Positions 22,451-34,837 of a stretch of DNA of 64,000 nucleotides are shown piece after piece. The DNA lies in contig JAIWZP010000089.1 in assembly GCA_025201375.1 (NCBI GenBank), forward strand, positions 1-64,000, in the 5' to 3' direction. The notes beneath the pieces were generated by a model. It was not told the origin of the DNA. It did not search any database and saw only the letters and a program-made list of their open reading frames with translations. Positions within the stretch are counted from its first letter, which is position 1. Each line of letters begins with the position of its first letter. A program made the position numbers and the translations under genes. This DNA is from Gongronella butleri (lineage: Eukaryota; Mucoromycota; Mucoromycetes; Mucorales; Cunninghamellaceae).

Positions 22451-23069
22451 TTTAATACGCAGCAAGCATCTTTGCAGTGATCTGATGCGCAAACAATTAG
22501 GTAGCCATTGGCAATGAATCCATTAAAAGTATGACACGTGTGAATTTGAAATTCTAATGGAAATTTATAATACACAGCGCCATTTTTGTGAGATTAAAAA
22601 GGGTGGTCACCGCATCATCACACGCTGATAGGATTGTGGTTCTCATGGCATCAGAAATTGGCTGCAAGAAACGCGTGACACTCGCGATTTGCTTGTGAGG
22701 AAAGTGCCTTTTTGACGCGTATTGTCCGGTTTTGTATAAAATTTCTCCTTCTGTGTAATCCATAGGCGTCATGTTCATTGATGTATCAGCGCGTAGCTTG
22801 AAAAAAAAAAAAAAAAAAAAAAAAAAAGAAGTCGCTGGCGATCTGTGAGGTCGCAGCGGAGCCCTCACAATCCACGACGGGCTGTTGAAACAGGGTGGCA
22901 GCTGGGTTTGAACACAGGAGCAAGCTGATTGGCTGGCCACAGACTCCAGTCTCGAGGCCAAAAAATAAGAAGCGCGTTTGGGGCGCATCCCTTTTTTTTT
23001 TTTTTTTTGTCGTTTCTTCCCAGCTCTTTTCTTTTCACCTTTTGCTGATTTTAACTCGTTCTCGCCACC
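22451..23069. other. Upstream region of RFC1; A27 run, no gene seen
   Basis: A run of about 27 A occurs at 22801-22827, and a T-rich leader at 22991-23050 directly precedes the RFC1 start codon. I checked 22880-22925 for a tRNA because of a GGGTTTGAAC motif and found no cloverleaf. Confidence 0.5.
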
Positions 23070-26000
23070 ATGGGCAATATCACCAATTTCTTTTCACCTG
23101 TTTCCAAGTCGGCGAGCAAGGATCAGGTACGTGACGGCTCGACGTGCGCGTGCGAAACTTTTCCATGGGCACTGACCGCTACTTTTGTTGTTGTTTTTTC
23201 CAGCCTGAAAAGAAGACGGAGAAGAAGAAGCGCAAAGCTGGTCCTATTAGTAAGTGCAACAGCGTCTCGTTGGTCATTTTTCACGTGTGTGAACCCTTGA
23301 ATTTTTGTTTTTGTAGTTGAAAGCGACGAAGACGACGACTTGTAAGCGATATTTGCCGCTTTTTTTGACGCCGCTGACGCTGTTTTGCCGTGTCTTTTTT
23401 TTTTTTTCAGTCAACCTGTCGAGCCTCCTGCGAAGAAGCGCGTGGTGCCCGAGGTGCGCCCGAGTGAGTACTTTGGTAGCAAGAAGAAGAAGGCGGAGCC
23501 TGTTGCGGAAAAGCCCAAAGCTGCACCGATGAAAAAGGAGGCCAAGAAGGCAACGAGTGCCATGGACATCGATGAGCCGCCTGCCGCCCCGCAACCCAAG
23601 CCCAAACCCAAGGCAACCAGTTCGTCTAGCCGCAAACGCGCCATCAAAATCGACAGCGACGATGACGAGGCCGACTTTGTCCCCAAAAAGGAAGAGCCAA
23701 AGGAAAAGGAGCCTGCGCCTGCGCCTGCGCCTGCGCCTGCGCCTGAACCTCCTGCCAAGAAGCTTTCTGGCAAGGCAGCGTAAGCAAAGAACGAAAAACG
23801 CGAAAAAAAAACACGGAAAAAAAACAATTTGACGCGTTTTTCTCTCTTCCAGTTTCTTTGCCATGAAGAACCGCACCGGTCCGCAGGCTTTGGGCTCGCG
23901 TCCCCGCCCCGAGGGCGAGCCTGGCTGCCTGAATGGCTTGGCGTTTGTCATCACGGGCGAGTACGAGACACTGACGCGTAGCGATGTCGAGGAATTGGTC
24001 AAGACCTACGGCGGGTAAGCGAGAAAAAGAGAAAAAAACGTGTCGTGGCAACGTTCAATGGCTTACTTTTTGCTATAGTCGTATGACGGGTGCCGTGAGC
24101 GGCAAGACCAATTACCTGTTGTTTGGCCGTGGGGCAGGCGAGACCAAAAAGGCCAAAGCCAAGAAGCTGGGTGTCAAGGTGCTTGACGAGGACGCGTTTT
24201 ATGAGCTGATCAACACATCCAAAGGCCAAGAGACCGTCATGGAGATGCCCCCTGAGCCTGCGCCTTCCAAGTCAAAATCCACAAAGGGCAAAGCCGCGGC
24301 CAGTTCTGCGCCCGCTGCTGCCGCGCCTAGGTAAAAAAAAGCATACAGCACGCAAAAAGTCGGCCATTTTTCGCTGATTGTTTTTTTTTTCTTTTTACAA
24401 AGCCATGAGGCGGGTGACATGCTTTGGACCGAAAAGTACAAGCCCACGAGCAGCGCAAACATCATTGGCAACAAGAAGCTTATTGAAAGCATCAAGTCCT
24501 GGCTTGGCCATTGGTAAGTTTTTGCTCTTTATCACGTGATGCTGCGGACACGCGCTGATTTGCCTTTTTTTTTTATTAGGGAGGAGAACCGCAAGAGCAA
24601 CTTTGAAGGCCATGGCGATAATTCCATGGAAGGATTCCGTGCGATTCTGATTAGTGGTCCACCCGGTGTGGGCAAAACAACGACGGCCCAGCTTGTCGCC
24701 AAGGAAAATGGGTACGAGCCCCTGGAATTCAATGCCAGTGACGTCCGCAACCGCAAGGTCCTGCAAGAGATGCTGTCGGACACCACAGACAACCGCTCCA
24801 TGACCGAATTCTTCTCGGGCGGCAAGAAGCCCGTGCAAAAGGTACAAACGACACATAAAAAAATTGCCATTTGCGCTGACAATTCCATTTATTTTTCGAT
24901 AGAAATCCAAGCAGGGCCGTGTGGTGCTGATCATGGACGAGGTCGATGGCATGACGGCCGGTGATCGCGGCGGCAGTGTCGAACTGGCCAAAATGATCAA
25001 GACCACCAAGGTAAAAACAAAAGAAAAAAACGCGCTTTTTTCGTTGTTTTTAATCATGTCACACCTCTTTTTGTTTGCAGATCCCTGTGATCTGTATCTG
25101 CAATGACTCGCGCTCAGACAAGGTCAAGCCTTTGCTCAAGGTGGCCTTTGAATGCAAATTCATTCGGTAAGCCACGCTGAGTGCAATTCGTTGCATGGGG
25201 ACGCGACTAATGACCTTTTTTTTTTTTTTTGTAGAACGCCCGCAAAGAACATGCGTGCCGCACTCATGAAGATCTGTTTCAAGTATGTCTCGTGCCATTG
25301 GACGCGTCAAAAGTTCATGCTTTTGCTCAATTTTTGTGTTTTTTTTTTCACCACAGTGAGAAGCTCAAGGTGGAGCCCAATGCCTTGGACGAATTGGTGG
25401 CGATCACGGGCAACGACATCCGCCAGGTGATCAACATTTTGTCCAGCTATCGCCTTGCGCACACCGACATGAAGTACAATGACGCCAAAACTTTGTAAGT
25501 TATGCAAAAACGCATAAAAAGACACATCACTGACGCGACAATTATTTTTTCAATCAGCGGCGGTGCGAATCAAAAGTACAGCCAGATCAACCTATTTGAG
25601 ATCCCTGGCAAGCTGTTGAGTGTCCACGCGTGGGCGCGCCCCAGGATGAACGAGCTGTCCGAGGTGTATTTCCACGATTACTCGCTGTCTCACCTGATGA
25701 TGTTTGTAAGCAATTGAGCAAAAAGACGATGTGCAATCTGGCGCCATGCTCATTCTCTCTTTTCCTGCCCTTTAGGAAAACTATACCAAGTGGTCGCCCA
25801 ACAAGGCGGAAAAATGGTGCGAGTCGGGCAATCCCAATGAGGTTGCCGTGCTTGAAATGGATCTGATCGCCAAGGCAGCCAACGCCATGGCCGATGGCGA
25901 CCTCGTCGACACGCGCATCACGTAAGAACAGGCGGAAATGAGGAAAGCGAACGCTCAATGGCCCTCTCTTTTTCCCTTTTTTCTAGTCTCAAGCAGGATT

Positions 26001-26772
26001 ACTCGCTGATGCCGGTGCACTCGATCTTCTCTTGCGTTAAGCCGGCTTACTACATGACGGGCAACACAAAGGGCATGGCACGCGTCGGCTTCCCAATGTA
26101 AGGACACGCTCAATGGCATGCGCCATCTCAAATTCACCTTTTTTTTTTCTTTCTTTTTTTGCTAGGTTCCTTGGCCAATTGTCCAAGACAAACAAGCACA
26201 AGCGCCAGCTCGCCAACATCCAGACCAAGCTGCGCACGCGCGGTGGCGCCGATGTGATCCGCCAAAACTATGTGCCCGCGCTCACCAGCCAGATCTTTGC
26301 CGACATTGCCAAGGCAAGTATCCCTATTCACAATGAAATGACGCGTCTTAATTGTATTTTTTTTTTTGATTGGCATGTAGGGCGACTATGACAAGGCCAT
26401 GGACATTATGGACTACTACTATCTGGACAAGGAAAATCTGGAAGCGCTCAACGATGTATCCCTGGACGACAAACCGCCAATGAACCTGATCCCGGCTGCC
26501 AACAAGCGCAAATTCAATGCCGCGTAATGCCTCACCTCGAGTCTCTTACCATTGCAGATCAATGAAACGAAACTCACGCATCGCACCTTTTTTCGTATTT
26601 TTTTTTTATCCACAGGTACAAAAAGCGCAGTCATCCCGTCCTGTTTGAATTGAGCGACACGACGCCCCTCAAGAGCAAAGCCAAGGTGGCTGTGGACATG
26701 CAAGAAGACCGAGAGGGCGCCATCTTCGAGGTGGAGGAAGACGAGGCCGCTCTTGCTAGTGATGATGAATAA
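23070..26772 (+). CDS. RFC1: Replication factor C large subunit, RFC1
   Basis: Large subunit of the clamp loader that places PCNA on DNA. The start at 23070 gives MGNITNFFSPVSK, a PCNA-interacting (PIP-like) motif usual at this end. A Lys/Asp/Glu-rich and Pro-rich linker follows, including an APAPAPAPAPEP repeat near 23715. The BRCT domain runs from GCLNGLAFVITGEYETLTR to GVKVLDEDAFYELI. The AAA+ core has LWTEKYKP, Walker A GPPGVGKTTTAQL, Walker B LIMDEVDGM and sensor 1 ICICNDSRSDKVKPL. The C-terminal RFC1 domain includes YSLMPVHSIFSCVKPAYYMTG and the usual basic/acidic tail. About 15 introns, all short with T-rich 3' ends. Estimated 870-880 residues, close to the yeast protein. Order and motifs leave no reasonable alternative. 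Confidence 0.97.
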
Positions 26773-27310
26773 TCCCCTTTCCCCGTCCTTTTTTTTTTTA
26801 CCTTTTTTCGGACTGTTTTCTTCTACTCATACCTCACATTGTCCTGCCATCTTTCTCATTCATCTGTTCTCAGTTTTTACCACCATTTCCCGCTGAATGA
26901 TCCCCCCTTTCGTAATACAAAACAAATCAGTGCCATTGTATCCTCTGTTACTTGCGATCTAGATACCCCAGGGAGACGAGCAATGGATCAAATGAAAGCG
27001 CGTTTCCTCGACTTCCATTTTTATTGCTTGACACGCGGTGTTGGACTCTATGTTGCGGAGCGTTTGACGCGAATTGATACATTTTCAACAGCTTTCGTGA
27101 CAATTTTTTGGTTAAAATTTGCGAGACACGATGAAATCAAGACGCACTGGGCGAGCACAGACGTGCACAAATCTTCGAGGCGCGGGTAATTGAGGAGTTG
27201 AGGGCGGATCCGAGCGCCCGCAGTTTTTTTTTCGTTTTTTTTCGACCCGCTCGCTTTTTTGGCACTTTTTCTTTTTTTTTTTGTTTCTCTCCTGTAATTT
27301 TTTTGACGCC
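26773..27310. other. Intergenic spacer between RFC1 and KAE1; no gene seen
   Basis: Tandem gene arrangement on the plus strand. Pyrimidine-rich sequence follows the RFC1 stop, and a T-rich leader (27220-27305) precedes the KAE1 start. Confidence 0.5.
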
Positions 27311-28624
<1,314 letters not shown>

Positions 28625-28748
28625 ACCGCAGATTTGCTTAGTGAAATGGGACGTTTTTTATGGAATTTTAAAAGTGAGATGTTGCTTTATTGTATGATCA
28701 GCGCCGAAAAAAAGAGGGGCGCGTGTATTTGCATGAATTGTACGATTT

Positions 28749-31336
28749 TCACTCGTGTTTGTGGAAACAATTGTTGCATTGGCCCTTTTTAAACACATTT
28801 GCGGTAAAATCGTCGCATCCGCAGTCGTGACAGGGTCCGACGGCGGCCATTGTGGCATTGGTTGATGCGCCACGAGATGGTGGGGGTGGTGGGGGTGTGC
28901 GTGTGGACGACGAGTAGCTTCGCGCAGTGTTTGAGCGAGCGATTGGTGGTGCTGGCGCGGTGCGACGCGTGGCTGCGGGCGAATTGACGGCGGATGCGGG
29001 TGGTGTGGTTGTTCCGCGCAGGTAATTGAACGAAGGAGGTGCTGCTGCGGACGTTGGAGGCGCGGCGCGGTCGGTAAAAGGCGAGTCTGCAGAGGCGTAT
29101 GGATCGTCGTCCATGTCATGAGGCTCTTCTTGGATATACGTGGCAATGACCGGGTATCCATTGCCGGTGTTGGTCATTGTGGTGGTGCTGCTACTATTGC
29201 TCGTCAGCACTGGCCTCGTCGCGGGCATGGGCGGCGCCGCAGCGGTTGGTGCCATGGGGGCTGTGTACACAACTGGGAATATCCCGCGTTTCTTCGTGCC
29301 CAGAGCGTCCATCTCGCCAATCCACCATCCCTCGTCCACCGTGTCAATCACCGTAATCACATCACCCACTTGGAACGACAGCTCGTCCGCTGTCTCGCCC
29401 TGGAAATCGTAAACCGCCTTTTGCTGCTTGCGCACAAGCCCAGCGCTGGCTAAAAAATTCAGAAAAAACCCTGTCAGAAATGCATTTTTCGCGTTTTTTC
29501 GCGTTTTTCGTTTTTTTTTCGCGTTTTTTGTGCTTTTGCTCTTTTTTTTCTCCCTTTTCTGTTACATACACCGGCGGCGGATGGGTGGCGTGGAGGGCGC
29601 GACACGGCTGGATGCCGAATTGACAGAGGCCGCATCGTCCATGACGGCGGACGAAAAGCTGCCTGCGCGGACGACTTTTGGATGGTGCTGATGCAGGCTG
29701 TCGACGCTTGGCTGGCGACCAGCGGCCGTGCCATTGCCATTGGCCATGGGGCGATAGCGCGCAGGCGGCGTGTCTTCGTTTGACGATTGTGACGACAAGG
29801 TGGACGACCGTGTGATCGGCCTGGGCCCAGCGCCCACACGATAGCCGTTGGTCGCACCAAGACCGCTTGGCGCACCACCATTGGATCCCAGCTGCTGGCT
29901 GACTTGTTGCAACACCTCGAGTGATTGCTGGTGATACGTCAATTGCGCGTCGACAAATTGTTGCAATGCTTGGCATTGATCCGCCTGGAGTAGGAAAAAA
30001 AAAGGGGGGGCGAGGAGAAAGAGGCGAAGCACGTCGATTAGCAGGATGCATCGAAACGCGTTTGCGCAGCTTTTTTTTTCGTTTTTTTCTTTTTTTTCTT
30101 TTTTTTTTACCTCGTATTCTTGCAGAGCGACCATCTTTTGAATCAAATCATACTCTGTTTCCTCGTACTTCATTTTGGCAGCCTGCATCTCTTGTTCCCA
30201 TTCGGGTTTTTCCTTTTTCGACTTTTGAAGGCGTGCGAGTTTGGCATCATAGTCGAGCCGCCTTGATTCCAATTTCTTTTTCAGGGTGCCATAATCCTTG
30301 TAGGCGTGCACGCCGTGTTGCAGCAGATTGACGTACTGATCACGCATGCTTGCCGCATATTCGTCGTGCAAATGTGAAATTTGAAGCTCGCCGTGGGCCA
30401 CGTTGATCATGGTTGCCCCTGAAGAGAGATAAAAAAGCAAATATTGAGCAACGTCATCAGAATTAAGGCAAGGGGTGGGGGGGAGACAAAGGGAGAAGAG
30501 CGAGAACCAGGTCAGGGATACGCTTTTTTTTTTTTTTTTGCCTGAGACGCAATTTAACCTTAATTCCCTCCCCCCTCGTCCTCTTTTTCCTTACCCAAGA
30601 CAGCGTCATCACTAAAGGTTGCGGCGTATTGAAGCCAGCAATTCGCCAATGCTTCCAGGGGCGGACACTTTGTCTTGCCGTCCTCAGGCGACGGCTTCTT
30701 TTTGGCCAAATGGTGCTGGAAAGCGTCGGCCGCCTCAAACACCTTGTCAAAGCCCGCTTTTTTGGCATCCGTGTCGTGCTCCATCTGCTGGAAATCCTCG
30801 GTTTGGTTTGTCGCCTTGGCTTGCCCCAGGCGCTCGCCCGTCCACTATGAAATAAACCGTGCAATTAGCATATCGAACAATTCGCTTCCAAATGCGACCC
30901 AAATATGGCAATGGGTTGTGTCTGGAACAGAACTAGGCCCATCTCCGAGTTAAAAAAAGGGTTCGCGCACAACGGCTGCAGCCTGATGGGGGGCCTGGGT
31001 GTATATTTTTAGCAGTAAAATCCGTTCTCTCTTGCTGTTTGTTGCCAAAAAGTCGTGATGAATCTCATCACTATGACCATGACTTTTTGCAACGCTGCAA
31101 TAAGGCCAGCAAAGCATAATGCAAAAAAAAAAAGGTACGAGGCGCGCCACAAGGGCCGTTTCCGGGTGCCAATTGCCCCAGGTTGCCTTGACCACTTTTT
31201 TTTTTTGCGCTGATCAGCTCGGTGACACCAAAAGCAAAGCAGATCAGCGCGCCAACGCATTGCCGCTTCAAGGGAGAGGAGGAGAAGGGGGAGGATGCTT
31301 GCTTACCTGTTTCAATTTCCCAAAATTTTTAATCAT
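28749..31336 (-). CDS. BAR and SH3 domain protein with C-terminal zinc-ribbon-like motif (endophilin/amphiphysin-like)
   Basis: Probably bends membranes at endocytic sites and recruits actin or endocytic partners. Five exons (31336-31307, 30844-30595, 30418-30111, 29984-29570, 29449-28749) join in phase to give 567 residues. The first 10 codons sit alone, followed by a 462-base intron. The BAR region (about residues 5-240) includes WTGERLGQAKATKQTEDF, LESRRLDYDAKLARLQKSKKE and KYEETEYDLIQKM. A Ser/Pro-rich linker follows. The SH3 domain contains KAVYDFQGETADELSFQVGD and EGWWIGEMDALGTKKRGIFP. A Pro-rich region precedes a tail with CHDCGCDDF and CNNCFH, a CxxC...CxxC pattern suited to one zinc ion. 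The exon 4/5 join uses the GTATGT donor; a nearby GTGTAT would break the frame. Confidence 0.88.
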
Positions 31337-32489
31337 GATGTATGAGTGGAGGGACGGTCACAAAGTAATTAGGAAGAGGGGTGCAAAAAAAAAAAAATTG
31401 GTGAGAGAACGAGAGACGAAAGAGAAAGGGGAGGAACCGTTGGAAAAAAAAAAAAAAGAAAATCTGATCCATGTTCCTTTTTTTTTTTTTTTGTGATCTA
31501 CGGCCGGTCGGGTCGCACAAGCTGTGAATTTGCAACCATGCCCAACTTGGAAAAAGGCAAAAGTTGACCCAATCAGGACACCGCAATACCCAGCGGCCAA
31601 CGAAGCTCACAGGGGTTCATGGATCTCCTCAATTATACAGAATTTGAGGATGATTTTCACTGTGACACTGAGAAAAAATAATTGAAAGTGCCATTGCATC
31701 ATGCAAAAGACCCCTATTCTTGGATGGTGTCTGGACCGTGTATCTTGAACAAGGTGTCAAGACAACTCACCTGCCACAAATCACTTGAACCACTTTAATC
31801 ACTTGATTTGGTGGAAACTCAATGGAATGATTTTTTTTCCAGTCCGCTTCACACCACTCCTTTTATGCGAATGACCAGCGTCGCTATTTTCGCAGGTCGG
31901 TCACGTCGATTGTTTGCCTTTTTTGATGCGCTCTTGCTTGCTTCAAACTCAATGACACGTCAGCCAATGATTTCTTTAGCCATCCACGCGCGCCTGGTGC
32001 CTAGAGAATGTAAAATGACACCCAACCACGACGTTCATCGCAATGGCCTAAAACATAAAGGGGACACCTTGTCAGATTTGCTAATTTTACGCGACAATCC
32101 TTAGTTTATGAGATGATCCAAAGGTCTTGCCAGCCATTGAGCTGCCCCATTGCATGAATCAGCGCAAGCAGAGCTTGAATGAACACCCCCGTATAAGAAC
32201 ACTGAGCATCCGCAATCTCAAACCGGAAAAAAATGCTCTCATTTACGAAACAAACGCATCAGCGCCATTCTTGTAGAAAAAAAACTAGGAGGATTGCGAG
32301 AAGAACATCAGCGCTTGCCAAAACAGACGGATTCAAGGAAAAACACACGTGCAAATACTTGCAAACCCGCCGGGTGTTGGCAAAATGGATGACAAAACAA
32401 ATGCTTGACGCCCATGACAGGAGGGAAGACGGATGAGTATGAAGATAAAAAAAAAGGAAGCGGTGATGATTTGGATCGTCTTCATTTCA
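31337..32489. other. Gene-free spacer upstream of the BAR-SH3 gene
   Basis: It contains several A runs (31385, 31444) and T runs (31478-31492) near the promoter, then more even sequence with no recognisable gene. Bases 31600-32490 look like degenerate repeat DNA, but I could not assign them firmly to families A or B. Confidence 0.4.
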
Positions 32490-33770
32490 TCAATGCTTTC
32501 CGTTTCTGAATATATACTGTACGCCAAAGAAGCCCTAATTTCATGCAAAGTGCTTATCCTCAGCACTGTGTAAGTCGAATTGCGAAAAAAAATTGGAATC
32601 ATTGGAGACTCGAGTCTACCATGCACTGGTCTAAATTTGGCGCCACGTGATCAGGCTCATCGGGAGAAACGCGTAAAATATTAATTTGGCTCTGGTTTTT
32701 ATTAGCAAACCCTAATATCGTGATTTCTCAAGACTGAATGATTCAATTTGAAGAAAAACTTGGAATCATTGGAGCCTTGTGTCCACCATCCACTGGTGTA
32801 AATTTGGAGCCATGCGGTCATGCTCATTGAGAGAAACGCATAAAGTATCATTTTGGCTCTGGGTTTTCACTAGCAAACACGAATCTCGAGATTTCTCAAG
32901 AAGGAACTGTCCGATCCGCGAGAAAAATTAACATTGCTGGAGAATTGGATTTACCATTAACTGATCCGAATTTGGTGCCGGATGAGTAAGTTTCTGAGAA
33001 AGCGCCAGTTTCATGGGCCTAAAGGGGGTAAATCACCACCATTTGGTCTCGTACGGCGGCAACGGCTGAGCGCCCCCACGCGGAGACGCATCAAATTAAC
33101 TAGTGGGCAAACGCGATAAAAGCGCTTGTGGTTTGGGGACATCGCGTTGTGCCACCGGCGAGTTGGCCTTTACGGGGTTGATTTGGCCCTAATTCATGCA
33201 AAACGCATTTCCTCAGGACTGAATGATCCGATCTCTGAAAAAACTTGACATCGTTGGAGATTAGTTCTCAGCATCCTCCTCCTCAAATATAGGACCCGAT
33301 GAACAGAATCCGGAGGACGCGTCCAGCAAAATGGGATAAGAGTTTGTCCATTTTTGTGGCACACGCGACAATGGCCCAAAGTATCGATGCGCGATTCATT
33401 TCAATGGAATCAGCGGCCAAACGTGGTGAAAGCGCTCGTGTTTTCGTGAGGTTACGTTGAGATCTCGACGAGTTGGCCTTCACGGGGTCGATTTGGCCTT
33501 GATTCATGCAAAATGTATTTTCTCGGGGCTGAGTGATTCGATCTCTTAAAAAACTTGACATCGTTGGCGTTTTGTATTCATCATTCTCTACATCAAATAT
33601 AGGACCGGATGAACAAGAAGATCCGGAGGACGTGCCCGGCAAAAGGGGGAGTAATGTCTTTTGGATTTGGTAATGCACGCGACAATGTCGTAACCTATCG
33701 GCATGCGCGGCCGCCTCAAATGTTTCTATGAGCAAAGGCGGTAAAAGTGTTTGTGTTTTGGAGAGATCGT
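32490..33770 (+). repeat. Tandem repeat family A, locus 1
   Basis: Two monomer types are seen. Short monomers of about 165 bases start with a TCAT(CGG/TGA)GAGAAACGC motif at about 32657 and 32823 and contain TTTGGCTCTG, TTCTCAAGA and ATTGGAG landmarks. Longer monomers of about 305-310 bases repeat landmarks such as ATTCATGCAAAA at about 33192 and 33502, AAAAAACTTGACATCGTTGG at about 33240 and 33549, and AAATATAGGACC at about 33286 and 33594. Short and long monomers share part of their sequence. No coding frame is preserved across copies. Confidence 0.75.
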
Positions 33771-34837
33771 GTTGAAAAATAATCAGTGGTGGCTAAAAAT
33801 TAATTGGATTTCGGCAGAATGGATGTAAAGCAAAGAAAAAAAAGGTGTTTAGGGCCTCTATCAGCGCGTGATAAAGCGCGCCCTGCGTCGAGCTACACCG
33901 CCTGATTCTAATAAAATCCATGCATTTGTGTCTGTCTTGCTAGTGCATGCGTCGATACGGCTCTATGAATGCGTTCTTCTGTGCAATTCGCTTCTGAAGT
34001 ATTAATCTCAATTCACTCATTGCACGCCGCCAACGAGCTGCTCGGAATCATACCACACTTTTTTGGCATTTTTGTGGTTTCTCCGTGCAAGGTGCGATGT
34101 ATTTTGTAAGTTTGGAGGATTTTAGATTTGGAGCTCATTAAGGGCGACATTTCAGATTGTTTGTGACGCGCTCCAGTGGCCTTTGCAAGCTACGCGAAAA
34201 GCACTACTACTTTCTAGTTTTCCATTTCACGCCACGACGTAGGGCTAGAAAATGCCCGGTTGGCCGGCCGCAGCCAACTTTTGCTGAAACTAACATTTTA
34301 AAGAGCATTTTTGGACAAAGACGTTCCAATGGTCCCAAAATTGTAAAAGAGGCAAAGAGAGGTGCAAACCCAACAATGGCACATTTTTGCGACAATTGAA
34401 AGAGTACAATTTCTGTGAATTCACCTGCAAATCACAGCCAAATCAGCCAATTCGCCTTGACACACCGAGATCTCTACAGGGTTGTCCCCCTTCAGGCGTC
34501 ATCATGCTTTTTACAACGTGAATTGATATCTTGTCGTGCTTTTTTTGAGCGCGTAAAAGAAAAATCACGGTTTTATATGAAAGACGCGCGCGCATTGCCC
34601 GTCGCACAATGAAACAAGCCTATTGGCGGCGCATGCAAGGGGGCCGGCAGCAAGGGGGGGCGACAAAAAGCAGGGCAGGGCAGGCGGTGATTGAATTGGA
34701 CGTTGGAAAAGGGAAAAAACAGCGGAGGGCAGAAAAGTGGGAAAAAGGGCAAAATGGCGGCCGCCCTACTGCTTACTTTTTCTTTTTTTTCTCTTTAGCT
34801 TTTTTTTTCTTTTTTTCTTGTTGTTTATCTGTCCAAG
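33771..34837. other. Spacer between repeat family A and the V-ATPase gene
   Basis: No gene seen. The last 60 bases before 34838 form a T-rich leader typical of this genome. Confidence 0.45.

Noticed and set aside
22554..22988. Minus-strand frame and a GGGTTTGAAC motif suggesting a tRNA upstream of RFC1
   Set aside because: The frame crosses an A27 run. The motif cannot form a T-arm with flanking bases, and no acceptor or anticodon stem is found.
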